Positions 1 to 9,066 of a stretch of 13,488 nt of DNA are shown one piece after another. The translations under genes were made by a program, and so were the position numbers. Source of the DNA: Anaerolineae bacterium. Its GTDB lineage: Bacteria; Chloroflexota; Anaerolineae; B4-G1; SLSP01. The stretch lies in assembly GCA_016934645.1 (NCBI GenBank), contig JAFGSL010000728.1, forward strand, positions 1 through 13,488, read 5' to 3'. Position 1 is the first letter of the stretch. Every line of letters starts with the position of its first letter. Under the pieces are notes generated by a model that saw nothing but the letters and a program-made list of their open reading frames with translations, made no database searches and was not told where the DNA came from.

Positions 1-1
1 C

Positions 2-352
2 TTTACCCTCTTCATCGGCATCCTGGTCATCGGCGGCTTCTTCCAGATCCAAATCCTGCAAAAGGTCTCCCAGATCGGCGTGCTCAAGGCGATCGGCACC
101 TCCAACCCAATTGTGGCCTGGGCTTCTGTGATCCAGATCGTGGTCATCACGGCCGTGGGGGTAGCCATCGGCGGCCTGCTGACATTCCTGTTTTCGCTCT
201 TCTTTCCGCCCACGGTGCCCATTGTCTTCAACGGGACCACCTCGGCGATTGCACTGGTTGCGCTCCTGTTGATCGGGCCGGCCGGTGGATTGGTCTCCAT
301 TCGTTACGCGGTCCGTATCGAGCCGCTCAAAGCATTGGGGTTGAACTCATGA
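2..352 (+). CDS. ABC transporter permease, FtsX/MacB type (3' end only)
   Basis: This is the C-terminal 116 residues of a permease whose gene begins before the window; the frame is open from base 2, so the GTG at 80 is internal and not a start. Three hydrophobic segments are visible, at about residues 1-18, 42-70 and 78-98. The segment around QKVSQIGVLKAIG and the terminal RYAVRIEPLKALG are what one expects at the cytoplasmic coupling region and C-terminus of FtsX-like (MacB/DevC/LolC) permeases. The stop codon overlaps the start of the next gene as ATGA, which implies translational coupling with the ATPase. The substrate cannot be told: lipoprotein, lipid, macrolide or peptide export are all possible in this family. 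Confidence 0.87.
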   Translation, partial: FTLFIGILVIGGFFQIQILQKVSQIGVLKAIGTSNPIVAWASVIQIVVITAVGVAIGGLLTFLFSLFFPPTVPIVFNGTTSAIALVALLLIGPAGGLVSIRYAVRIEPLKALGLNS

Positions 353-1092
353 ACCATACAACACACACCACGTATGCCCTTGAGACCCACGCCGTGGTCA
401 AGAAATATCAAGTGGATGCCGGTACGATCTTTGCCGTGAATGACGTGTCACTGCAAGTGGCGGCGGGCGAGTTCGTGGCGCTCGTCGGCCCAAGCGGCTC
501 CGGCAAGACGACGATGCTCTCGATGCTGGCGGCGTTGCTGAAGCCCAATTCCGGGCAAATCCTGCTCGACGGAGCAGACCTGGCCGGGATGAGTGATGCC
601 GAGCGGGTTGTCATGCGCCGGGAGAAGATCGGCTTTACCTTCCAGGCGAATAACCTGGTGCCTTATCTCAGCGCGGTCGAGAACGTCGAATTGATGCTGC
701 GCCTGAACCGGCGGCTGGACAAGGCCGGCAAACTGCGCGCGCGGGAACTGCTGGCCCGGCTGGGATTGGGTGAACGGCTAAACAACCTGCCCGGACAAAT
801 GTCGGGCGGGCAGCAACAGCGCGTCGCTATCGCCCGTGCGCTGATCCATAATCCTAGCCTGGTGCTGGCGGACGAACCGACCGCCAGTCTGGACACAGAA
901 CGCGCCTATCAGGTGGTGGAAACCTTTGCGGGACTGATCCACGAGCGGCAGCGCGCCGGCATCATGGTCACCCACGATCTGCGAATGTGTGAATACGTGG
1001 ATCGGGTACTCCAGATGCGAGACGGCAAACTGGTGCGGATATACACGGATCGGGATGAGATCATGAAGCTGGCCAAGGGCGGCCGGGATTAA
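349..1092 (+). CDS. ABC transporter ATP-binding protein, LolD/MacB/DevA-like
   Basis: This 247-residue ATPase powers the FtsX-type permease encoded just upstream. Visible motifs in order are Walker A GPSGSGKT (47-54), a Q-loop glutamine near 99 (FTFQANNLVPYLSAVENV), the signature MSGGQQQR (151-158), Walker B LVLADEPTASLD (171-182) and the H-loop histidine 209 in MVTHD. The NLVPYLSAVENVEL stretch after the Q-loop is typical of the MacB/LolD/DevA branch, which works with FtsX-fold permeases in mechanotransmission or export rather than classic import. Length is normal for the family. The start overlaps the preceding stop (ATGA). The 3' end overlaps the convergent DUF1475 gene by 4 bp, leaving no room for a terminator between them. 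Confidence 0.93.
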   Translation: MNHTTHTTYALETHAVVKKYQVDAGTIFAVNDVSLQVAAGEFVALVGPSGSGKTTMLSMLAALLKPNSGQILLDGADLAGMSDAERVVMRREKIGFTFQANNLVPYLSAVENVELMLRLNRRLDKAGKLRARELLARLGLGERLNNLPGQMSGGQQQRVAIARALIHNPSLVLADEPTASLDTERAYQVVETFAGLIHERQRAGIMVTHDLRMCEYVDRVLQMRDGKLVRIYTDRDEIMKLAKGGRD

Positions 1093-1412
1093 TCGCCTCC
1101 CATCCAAAACTTCTGCCAATCCCCCCGACACCTCACGAGCGCGAGCAACACATACAACGCCGCCGTCCAATTCCCCAAGACCATCATCAGCGCGACCCAG
1201 ACGACGGCGGCGACCGGCGACTTTTCACGGTACACAATCCACAGCGAGAAAATGCTGAAACCCGCGTACAAATCCACCAGGGATACAATTCCCCACGGAT
1301 GCGACGTGATCCACGCCCCCTCTGCGCTGAAGTCGCCGGCCGCAAAAGCGTAAATAATCACGCTGGTCATTGCGAGTAAGCTAATGATAGCGATGATTTT
1401 TGCTATTTTCAT
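1089..1412 (-). CDS. small membrane protein, DUF1475-like
   Basis: A 107-residue hydrophobic protein with about three membrane segments (residues 4-24, 38-58 and 67-92) and a short charged tail. The pattern SHPWGIVSLVDLYAGF followed by VWVALMMVLGNWTAALYVLLAL resembles the DUF1475 family, whose function is unknown. I chose the ATG at 1412 rather than the upstream start at 1469 because AGGAG lies 5 nt before it, and because the extra 19 residues (arginine-rich, unlike a membrane protein start) would be unusual. It is the last gene of the minus-strand run, 70 bp after the DUF1295 gene, and its stop overlaps the stop of the convergent ABC ATPase gene. Family assignment is from memory of the motif and is moderate. 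Confidence 0.72.
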   Translation of the reverse strand: MKIAKIIAIISLLAMTSVIIYAFAAGDFSAEGAWITSHPWGIVSLVDLYAGFSIFSLWIVYREKSPVAAVVWVALMMVLGNWTAALYVLLALVRCRGDWQKFWMGGD

Positions 1413-1482
1413 AAAGTCTCCTGTCCTCGGATTGCGTATTCTGTAAATCCATGATGACTCAGTCCTCATTCCTCAGCCTGCA

Positions 1483-2271
1483 TTACTTCCCTTTGCGCGG
1501 GAACCACGGAATGAATTCGCTCGTTCGCTCGGCGTACTCTTTGTACCCGGGCTTTGTTTCCTTCAAAGATTTCTCCAGCAGCGTCACACCGGAGACGCGC
1601 AGCAGCGAGCCGGTCATCACGATCGGGCTGAAGATCGTCCACCAACCGCCAGAAGCCAGCGCGACGAGGTAGTAGGCCCACCATTGCGTCGCGTCGCCGA
1701 AATAGTTGGGATGGCGAGTATACCGCCAGACGCCGCTGTCCAGCACTTTGCCCTTGTTAGCTGAGTTCGACTTGAAACGCGCCAACTGCCAGTCGCCGAC
1801 GGCCTCAAAGAAGAAGCCGACGAGCCAAACCAGAATGGCGAGAAAATCGAGCCAGATGAGTCGCTGCGTATGCGCGCCGATCTGCGCGACAACCAGCGGA
1901 GCCGCCACGATCCACATGACAACCCCTTGCAGGAAAAACACCTTGAAGAAACTCTTCCACCACCACGCCGCGCCGGTCTCTTGGCGCCACTTCTGGTAGC
2001 GGAAATCCTCCGGCTTGCCCCAGTTGCGGACGAGGAGGTGCAGCGAGAGGCGTAGTCCCCACAGCGACACGAGTCCGCAGAGCAGCGCTTTGCGCGCCGG
2101 CACGCCGCCAGGCGTGAGCAAAAAAGCGCCCCACGCGGTAATGACGAATCCTGTTCCCCAAAAAATATCCACGATGCTGGAATTCTTGAGCGCGAGGCTG
2201 ACGAGCCACAATGCTGTCATCAAGCCAAGAATGAGTAGGCCCAGGATGAGATAAACCGATAAGAAATCCAT
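1483..2271 (-). CDS. DUF1295 family membrane protein (steroid 5-alpha-reductase-like)
   Basis: A 262-residue polytopic protein of the DUF1295 family, related in fold to 3-oxo-5-alpha-steroid 4-dehydrogenases and isoprenylcysteine carboxyl methyltransferases. N-terminal membrane segments lie at about 4-28, 36-53, 62-80, 110-130 and 138-158. The diagnostic C-terminal part starts at LDSGVWRYTRHPNYFGD (177-193, with His187 and Asn189) and continues through GVTLLEKSLKETKPGYKEYAERTSEFIPWFP (228-258). These are the cofactor-binding signatures of the superfamily; the substrate is unknown. Length is normal. AAGGAG sits 7 nt before the ATG and overlaps the DegV stop codon (TAAAGGAG), so the two genes are very probably one transcript. 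A role in reducing or methylating a membrane lipid or isoprenoid is inference. Confidence 0.88.
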   Translation of the reverse strand: MDFLSVYLILGLLILGLMTALWLVSLALKNSSIVDIFWGTGFVITAWGAFLLTPGGVPARKALLCGLVSLWGLRLSLHLLVRNWGKPEDFRYQKWRQETGAAWWWKSFFKVFFLQGVVMWIVAAPLVVAQIGAHTQRLIWLDFLAILVWLVGFFFEAVGDWQLARFKSNSANKGKVLDSGVWRYTRHPNYFGDATQWWAYYLVALASGGWWTIFSPIVMTGSLLRVSGVTLLEKSLKETKPGYKEYAERTSEFIPWFPRKGK

Positions 2272-2283
2272 ACAATCGCTCCT

Positions 2284-3120
2284 TTACAGCGCACTGATCA
2301 CCGCAAACCCTGCTGCGCCCGGCCCAATATGTGCGCCGATGACCGGGGTAATATCCACCGCCAGGAGGTCGCCTTCCGGTAGCAGCGCCGCCGCCTTTTC
2401 GCGCAGTTCGGCGACGCGGTCGGGCGCGTGGGTGTGAACGATGGCGACGCGCTCCAGCACACCCGCCTCGCGTAGCATTTCGAGCACCCGTTGGATGGCG
2501 CGCTCGTGTGTGCGGACTTTTTCTGAGCCGGGTTTGCCGGCGTGCATCGTCATAATCGGCTTGAGTTGCAGGAGCGAGCCGAGGCCGGCTACAAAGCGAT
2601 TCATCCGCCCGCTGCGTCTCAGAAACTCCAACGTATCAAGCGCGGCGAAGACGTGCGTGCGTTGGATCTGGGCATTGAGCGCCGTCAGGATGTCGGCGAC
2701 GGAGTGACCAGCAGCAGCCAGTTTCGCCGCCGTCTCGACGAGAAAGCCGGTTCCCAAACTCAACTGTTGGGCATCCAGCACCGTGACCCCCACGGACGTA
2801 GTCTCGTGGGCCGCAGTACGCGCCATATCCACCACAGCGCTCAAGGCCACCGAGATGTGGATGGAGAAAATGTGCGTCGCACCCTCATCGGCAAAAGCAT
2901 TGTAGATCGCGCGGAATTTTTGTGGCGACGGCACGGCGGTGGTAGGATGAACCGGAAACGCAGGCAACTTCTCATAGAACTCCTGGCGTGTGATGTCAAT
3001 GCCATCCAGGAAACCCTGTTTGCCTATGTTGATATAAAGCGGCACGACGCCAATACCGTAACGGGCAATCGTTTCGGCAGGCAAATCACATGTGCTATCC
3101 GTCACAATGCGTACTGGCAT
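2284..3120 (-). CDS. DegV family protein (fatty-acid-binding)
   Basis: A 278-residue cytosolic protein of the DegV/FakB family, which binds a fatty acid and in some Firmicutes presents it to the FakA kinase. Family marks are RIVTDSTCDLP (4-14), TTAVPSP (60-66), THIFSIHIS (82-90), LDTLEFLRRSGRM (161-173) and the C-terminal IGAHIGPGA (261-269). No FakA partner gene is in the window, so its use here is unknown. Start choice: a GTG six bases further upstream keeps the frame open, but that codon lies inside the consensus AGGAGG (3126-3131), which sits 5 nt from the ATG at 3120, so the ATG is the real start. The gene is 12 nt downstream of the DUF4345 gene and 12 nt upstream of the DUF1295 gene. 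Confidence 0.93.
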   Translation of the reverse strand: MPVRIVTDSTCDLPAETIARYGIGVVPLYINIGKQGFLDGIDITRQEFYEKLPAFPVHPTTAVPSPQKFRAIYNAFADEGATHIFSIHISVALSAVVDMARTAAHETTSVGVTVLDAQQLSLGTGFLVETAAKLAAAGHSVADILTALNAQIQRTHVFAALDTLEFLRRSGRMNRFVAGLGSLLQLKPIMTMHAGKPGSEKVRTHERAIQRVLEMLREAGVLERVAIVHTHAPDRVAELREKAAALLPEGDLLAVDITPVIGAHIGPGAAGFAVISAL

Positions 3121-3132
3121 GGTCACCTCCTG

Positions 3133-3474
3133 CTATACGATCAAAAATGTTCCGAACACAATTTCAATCACCAGGCTGATGATGTTGGATCGCGCATACG
3201 ATTTATCGAACACAATGGAGAACGCACGCACCACGGCAATCGCAAGATAACCGATACCCAACATTTGATACGCGGTCGCGCCAAGAAACAGCGGCGCAAT
3301 GCCCAACGCAATGAACAAACCGCCGAAAATCGCGCGCATCTCGGACACCCCGCGCGCTCCCTCCGCCTTCAACCCGGTAAAGCCGTAGGCCGCGGAGGGT
3401 TTCACCAATGCCAGCAACCCGGTCGCCGCTGTCCCCAAAGCCGCGACGATCTTTAAAACCATGCCAACGTTCAT
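3133..3474 (-). CDS. small membrane protein, DUF4345-like
   Basis: A 113-residue protein with about four membrane helices (residues 5-24, 46-66, 68-88 and 95-113). The motif GFTGLKAEGARGVSEMRAIFGG (31-52) followed by GIGYLAIAVVRAFSIVFD is characteristic of DUF4345, whose members have no assigned function. The frame is open further upstream to 3612, but that extension lies over the 3' end of the TspO-like gene and is not hydrophobic. The ATG at 3474 forms an ATGA overlap with the TspO-like stop, so translation is probably coupled. The gene ends 12 nt before the DegV start. The tight packing suggests a shared membrane-related role with the TspO-like protein, which is inference. Confidence 0.8.
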   Translation of the reverse strand: MNVGMVLKIVAALGTAATGLLALVKPSAAYGFTGLKAEGARGVSEMRAIFGGLFIALGIAPLFLGATAYQMLGIGYLAIAVVRAFSIVFDKSYARSNIISLVIEIVFGTFLIV

Positions 3475-4238
3475 TGGGCTATCTCCAACCGGGGCCGTCG
3501 TACAAAGAACGCCGCTACCAACGTCAACGCCACCAGTCCGAAGGTGATCCAGGTAGGAATAACCACGGCGGTGACGGCAGCATGCTTCACCGAAATTCCG
3601 GCCAAGGCCCACAGCAGCACCAGTGCATAGGCCACGTCACGACGGGTGAACGCCATCAACGTCGCAATCACCAACACCGCGACCAAGACAATGCCCATCC
3701 AGATTTCGGGAGCAATCCCAAACCCGCCCCAGTTCAAATAATCAAGCAGCGAGGTTACGTTCGCTGCCGTCGCAACGGTAATCCAGCCCAGGTAAATGCT
3801 GAAGGGCACGCGCACCGCCCAGGTTTCAGCGGTGGACACCTTCGTCCGGCTGATACCGAGGCGCAGATAGGTGACGATGAGCGTGGCGAGCAATACCAGC
3901 ATGGCGATCAGCGTCAGGGGAAATTGCTCATAGTGCCAGAGGAAAATCCACGTGCTGTTGGCCACTCCACCGAGAGTGATCCACCAACCGGTCGCCCGCA
4001 AGCGCGGATTATCCCGCTGCGATGGCAGCGCTTGGAAGATGGCGAAGGCTATCAAGCCGATGTAAATCAGCCCCCAGATGGAAAACACGTAACCCGCCGG
4101 GACAAAATATACCTGGAAACGGTCGGATATTTCCCCAGTGTCCAGGCCATTGATTGGCAGAGCATTCGCCAAGATATTGACGATGAGCGTGACCAGGATG
4201 GTCAGCACTACAACAATGTGTCGTGTTCGATCTTTCAT
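3471..4238 (-). CDS. TspO/MBR-related tryptophan-rich membrane protein (extended form)
   Basis: A 255-residue polytopic membrane protein with about seven hydrophobic segments. It carries the TspO/peripheral benzodiazepine receptor-type sequence FVPAGYVFSIWGLIYIGL (45-62), ANSTWIFLWHYE (93-104) and VRVPFSIYLGWITVATAANV (142-161), which match the conserved PxxxFxxxW and WxxNxxW-like positions of the family. Canonical TspO has about 160 residues and five helices. This belongs to the longer branch, with two extra C-terminal helices (about 205-245). TspO proteins bind porphyrins or sterols and have been linked to oxygen and stress signalling; the role of the long branch is not settled. GGAGG lies 7 nt before the ATG. 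It follows gpx by 40 nt on the same strand, so it may be in the gpx transcript, and it overlaps the DUF4345 gene by ATGA. Confidence 0.85.
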   Translation of the reverse strand: MKDRTRHIVVVLTILVTLIVNILANALPINGLDTGEISDRFQVYFVPAGYVFSIWGLIYIGLIAFAIFQALPSQRDNPRLRATGWWITLGGVANSTWIFLWHYEQFPLTLIAMLVLLATLIVTYLRLGISRTKVSTAETWAVRVPFSIYLGWITVATAANVTSLLDYLNWGGFGIAPEIWMGIVLVAVLVIATLMAFTRRDVAYALVLLWALAGISVKHAAVTAVVIPTWITFGLVALTLVAAFFVRRPRLEIAQ

Positions 4239-4278
4239 CGTGATTCCTCCCTTTGATATAGATTACTGAAAACTGTGC

Positions 4279-4764
4279 TTATTGCAAGAGCGCTTCAATG
4301 TCTGGTTCAATGCTAGCCGGTTCAACATTAGGCTCAAAACGCTTCACCACGTTCCCCTGCGCATCCACCAGGAATTTAGTGAAGTTCCACTTGATCGCCT
4401 TCAGCCCCAACTTGCCCGGAGTGATCTTTTTCAGATACGCGTAAAGCGGATGCGCATTCGCTCCATTCACATCAATTTTAGCAAACATCGGGAACGTGAC
4501 CCCGTAGTTCACCTGGCAGAAGCTCTGGATTTCTTCGTTGGTGCCGGGATCCTGGTTCATAAACTGGTTGCAAGGAAATCCTAGGATTTCGAATCCCTGA
4601 TCGCGGTATTTCTCGTAGAGCGCCTGCAAACCCTCAAATTGCGGCGTAAAGCCACATTTGCTGGCCGTGTTGACGATCAACAGCACCTTGCCCTTGTAAT
4701 CGGCCAGCGATTTTGGCAATCCCATCATTGATGTCACCGTGAAATCGTAAATTGTCTCAGCCAT
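4279..4764 (-). CDS. gpx: glutathione peroxidase family protein (thioredoxin-dependent type likely)
   Basis: A 161-residue cytosolic hydroperoxide reductase of the Gpx/BsaA family. The peroxidatic Cys37 is in NTASKCGFT. The rest of the catalytic set is visible: Gln71 in NQFMNQDPG and Trp126-Asn127 in KWNFTKFLV. Cys65 (GFPCNQF) and Cys83 (SFCQVNYG) are present. The cysteine corresponding to Cys83 is the resolving one in yeast Gpx3, so a 2-Cys, thioredoxin-linked mechanism is likelier than true glutathione use. This fits an organism probably lacking glutathione (inference). GGAGG sits 6 nt before the ATG. The gene is transcribed divergently from perR through a shared AT-rich region with a consensus promoter and a degenerate PerR box, so peroxide control is likely. 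Confidence 0.95.
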   Translation of the reverse strand: MAETIYDFTVTSMMGLPKSLADYKGKVLLIVNTASKCGFTPQFEGLQALYEKYRDQGFEILGFPCNQFMNQDPGTNEEIQSFCQVNYGVTFPMFAKIDVNGANAHPLYAYLKKITPGKLGLKAIKWNFTKFLVDAQGNVVKRFEPNVEPASIEPDIEALLQ

Positions 4765-4814
4765 TTTAATCCTCCATCAGATCCGTCTCGATGTCCAAGT
4801 TATTTGTACTTAAA

Positions 4815-4829
4815 CTATTCATATTATAA
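4815..4829. promoter_or_regulatory. degenerate PerR-type box over the gpx -10
   Basis: Read on the plus strand, CTATTCATATTATAA has one perfect half-site (ATTATAA) and one poor one. That is 10 of 14 matches to TTATAATnATTATAA. It covers the gpx -10 hexamer in the same register as the perfect box covers the perR -10. In such AT-rich DNA a match of this quality is only suggestive, and a weaker or shared site is possible. Confidence 0.45.
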
Positions 4830-4850
4830 ACTAAAACAGAAAAATGTCAA
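4823..4850 (-). promoter_or_regulatory. predicted sigma70-type promoter of gpx
   Basis: On the minus strand a perfect -35 TTGACA (4850-4845) is followed after 16 bp by a perfect -10 TATAAT (4828-4823). The start point would lie near 4816, giving a leader of about 50 nt before the gpx ATG at 4764. The element stands 20 bp back-to-back from the perR -35 box and has the same spacing. Confidence 0.75.
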
Positions 4851-4870
4851 TAGCAAATATTGGCTAACTC

Positions 4871-4898
4871 TTGACATTCGATGTTTCTAGTTTATAAT
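4871..4898 (+). promoter_or_regulatory. predicted sigma70-type promoter of perR
   Basis: Perfect TTGACA (4871-4876), 16-bp spacer and perfect TATAAT (4893-4898). The start point would be near 4905, so the leader to the perR ATG at 4938 is about 33 nt. An in-frame ATG at 4881 lies inside this promoter and therefore cannot be the translation start. This probably drives perR, the MbfA-like gene and the DUF454 gene, and perhaps katG. Confidence 0.8.
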
Positions 4899-4906
4899 TA
4901 TTATAA
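4892..4906. promoter_or_regulatory. PerR box (operator), perfect 7-1-7 palindrome
   Basis: TTATAATTATTATAA matches the Bacillus PerR consensus TTATAATnATTATAA at all 14 defined positions. The symmetry extends by one pair to 17 bp, and with a single mismatch to 4887-4911 (CTA...TAG). It covers the perR -10 and the predicted start point, the expected place for repression and autoregulation. The regulator encoded 32 bp downstream has the PerR ligand set, so site and protein agree. Confidence 0.88.
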
Positions 4907-4937
4907 ATTAGTAATCCTTATAATTAAGGTCTGTATA

Positions 4938-5369
4938 ATGCCAAATCTTGAAATGCTTATCGATTTATTCCGTGAAAGCGGGCGGAAAATCACGCCGCAA
5001 CGCCGGGCCATTCTGGAATTGCTAGCGAGTGAAGACACGCATCCCACAGCAGAGGAAATTTACCAACGGATAGCGGAGACAATGCCCGATATATCCCGCG
5101 CGACCGTGTACAACACGCTGCACGAGTTGGTCGCATTGGGTGGGTTGAACGAGGTTCAAGACCTGAGCGAGAACCGGCTGCGCTACGATACCCACACGGA
5201 TTCTCACCACCATTTGTTCTGCACACGTTGCCACGCCTTGGTTGATATCCATCACGATTTTGAGGCCCTAAACCTCACACCGGAGGAAACAGCAGGGTAT
5301 CAAATTCTCAAACATCACGTGACATTCTACGGCCTCTGCCCGGAGTGCCAACAACGCGAAAACGGTTGA
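4938..5369 (+). CDS. perR: peroxide-responsive Fur-family repressor PerR
   Basis: A 143-residue Fur-family regulator. The winged-helix part is residues 1-82 (ITPQRRAILELLASEDTHPTAEEIY, then the recognition region ISRATVYNTLHEL). The metal-sensing residues of PerR are all present: His35, Asp84, His90, His92 and Asp103, spaced as in the Bacillus protein (His37, Asp85, His91, His93, Asp104). The structural zinc site is Cys95-x2-Cys98 and Cys134-x2-Cys137. Family knowledge: iron-loaded PerR represses until hydrogen peroxide oxidises the histidines. The start at 4938 has AAGG 8 nt upstream and lies downstream of the predicted promoter; the longer reading from 4881 is excluded by that promoter. A perfect PerR box lies in its own promoter, and its neighbours are peroxide and iron genes. 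Plain Fur or Zur is less likely. Confidence 0.93.
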   Translation: MPNLEMLIDLFRESGRKITPQRRAILELLASEDTHPTAEEIYQRIAETMPDISRATVYNTLHELVALGGLNEVQDLSENRLRYDTHTDSHHHLFCTRCHALVDIHHDFEALNLTPEETAGYQILKHHVTFYGLCPECQQRENG

Positions 5370-5382
5370 AAAAGGGGGAAAT

Positions 5383-6255
5383 ATGTCCATCAGCCAGGAA
5401 GTACGCGAAGAGCTATTGGAGTATCAGCGTGACGAAATCACCGAATACCACATTTATCGACGGTTAGCACAAACAATCAAAGCGCCAGAAAACCGGCAGA
5501 TTCTCGAAAAGATCGCGGACGACGAACTGCGCCACGCTCATCAGTGGAAGGCCCACACCCAGCAAGAGGTCAACCCAGAGCGGTTGAAGATCTGGTGGTA
5601 CTATTGGATAAGTCGCATCTTCGGCTTCACGTTTGGCATCAAATTGATGGAACGCGGCGAACAAGGCGCCCAGGAAAACTACGGCCACCTGAAGCAATGG
5701 GTTCCGGAAGCTGAGACCATCGCGCACGAAGAGAATATCCACGAAGAGAAGTTGATTGCCATGCTTGACGAGGAGAAGCTGCGCTATGCCGGATCAATGG
5801 TGCTGGGGCTTAACGATGCGCTGGTCGAGTTGACGGGTACGTTGGCCGGGCTGACGCTCGCCTTCCAAAACACACGCCTGATCGCCTTGAGCGGCACGAT
5901 TACGGGGATCGCGGCTGCACTGTCAATGGGAGCCTCCGAGTATTTGTCCACCAAATCGGAAGAAACAGAAAAGAACCCGTTGAAAGCCTCGCTCTACACC
6001 GGTACAGCCTACATCGTGACAGTCCTGCTCCTCATCCTGCCCTACTTGGTTTTCCAGAACTACTATGTTGCCCTCGCGGTGACGCTAACGGTAGGTGTTG
6101 CTATCATCGCCGTATTCAATTATTACATCGCCATCGCTAAAGATGAGCCATTCAAGCGGCGCTTCCTGGAGATGGCGGGGTTGAGTCTGGGTGTCGCAGC
6201 GTTGAGCTTCGTGGTCGGCCTGATTGTCCGCGAGGTATTTGGCGTCGAGATCTGA
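5383..6255 (+). CDS. mbfA: ferritin-like/VIT1 fusion iron transporter (MbfA-like)
   Basis: A 290-residue two-domain membrane protein. Residues 1-135 form a ferritin-like (erythrin/rubrerythrin) domain with Glu18 and two ExxH motifs, E48LRH51 in ADDELRHAHQW and E117NIH120 in AHEENIHEEKL, that would make a di-iron site. Residues about 136-290 form a VIT1/CCC1 transporter domain opening with RYAGSMVLGLNDALVELTGTLAGLT and containing the conserved ALSMGASEYLSTKSEE, then three further helices (208-226, 228-250 and 265-284). This matches MbfA (Er-VIT1), known in rhizobia as an iron exporter that protects against iron-driven peroxide stress. It lies 13 nt after perR with AGGGGG before its ATG, and 1 nt before the DUF454 gene. 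PerR control and iron (or manganese) export that limits Fenton chemistry are inferred. Confidence 0.9.
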   Translation: MSISQEVREELLEYQRDEITEYHIYRRLAQTIKAPENRQILEKIADDELRHAHQWKAHTQQEVNPERLKIWWYYWISRIFGFTFGIKLMERGEQGAQENYGHLKQWVPEAETIAHEENIHEEKLIAMLDEEKLRYAGSMVLGLNDALVELTGTLAGLTLAFQNTRLIALSGTITGIAAALSMGASEYLSTKSEETEKNPLKASLYTGTAYIVTVLLLILPYLVFQNYYVALAVTLTVGVAIIAVFNYYIAIAKDEPFKRRFLEMAGLSLGVAALSFVVGLIVREVFGVEI

Positions 6256-6256
6256 G

Positions 6257-6682
6257 ATGGACAAAGCAACCCTACATAAATGGCTCTTGGTGGTGGCGGG
6301 CATTCTCGCAGTGGGATTGGCGGTTGTCGGTATCTTCGTACCGGTGCTGCCCACTACCCCCTTTTTGCTATTGGCGGCGGCGTGCTTCATGCGCAGTTCG
6401 GGCCGGCTGTATAACTGGCTCATTCACCACAAGTGGTTTGGGGAGTATATCCGGCATTATCGCGAATACCGTGCGATTACGCTGCAAGAGAAGGCACTGA
6501 CATTAGTCGCGCTGTGGGTTGGGATTGGCGTCACTGCGGTCTTCGCGGTGACGCTTTGGTGGGTGCGCGCGCTGTTGGCCGCCGTTGCGGTCGGCGTTAC
6601 GCTGCACATCACTCACATTAGAACATTGACACCTGAAATGCTGCAATCCAGTCAAACATGCTTCGAAGGAGGTGATGCTTAA
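6257..6682 (+). CDS. DUF454 (YbaN-like) inner-membrane protein
   Basis: A 141-residue membrane protein of the DUF454/YbaN family. The family block is complete: VGIFVPVLPTTPFLLLAA (25-42), then CFMRSSGRLYNWLIHHKWFGEYIRHYREYRAI (43-74). Helices are at about 8-44 (one long or two short) and 78-118. The C-terminal 20 residues are soluble. I chose the ATG at 6257, one base after the upstream stop. Its Shine-Dalgarno match is weak, so translation probably depends on ribosomes finishing the MbfA-like gene. The frame extends to 6224, but that would overlap the previous gene. The function of DUF454 is unknown; in some bacteria it neighbours haem and iron-uptake genes, which would fit here. Its place between an iron exporter and katG suggests a role in haem or iron handling (inference). 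Confidence 0.9.
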   Translation: MDKATLHKWLLVVAGILAVGLAVVGIFVPVLPTTPFLLLAAACFMRSSGRLYNWLIHHKWFGEYIRHYREYRAITLQEKALTLVALWVGIGVTAVFAVTLWWVRALLAAVAVGVTLHITHIRTLTPEMLQSSQTCFEGGDA

Positions 6683-9023
<2,341 letters not shown>

Positions 9024-9066
9024 TCTTAGCGATCGTAAAAGTACAACTCCCCGAACGAAAACTTAG

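Noticed and set aside
2542..4256. Two long plus-strand open frames (2542-3456 and 3408-4256)
   Set aside because: Both are antisense to the DegV, DUF4345 and TspO-like genes, which have clear family motifs and ribosome-binding sites. The plus-strand products are hydrophilic, repetitive in His/Arg/Gln and match nothing I know.
4881..4937. N-terminal extension of PerR by 19 residues from the ATG at 4881
   Set aside because: It would begin between the -35 and -10 of the promoter and run through the PerR box; the residues are unlike the family and the ATG at 4938 is well placed.
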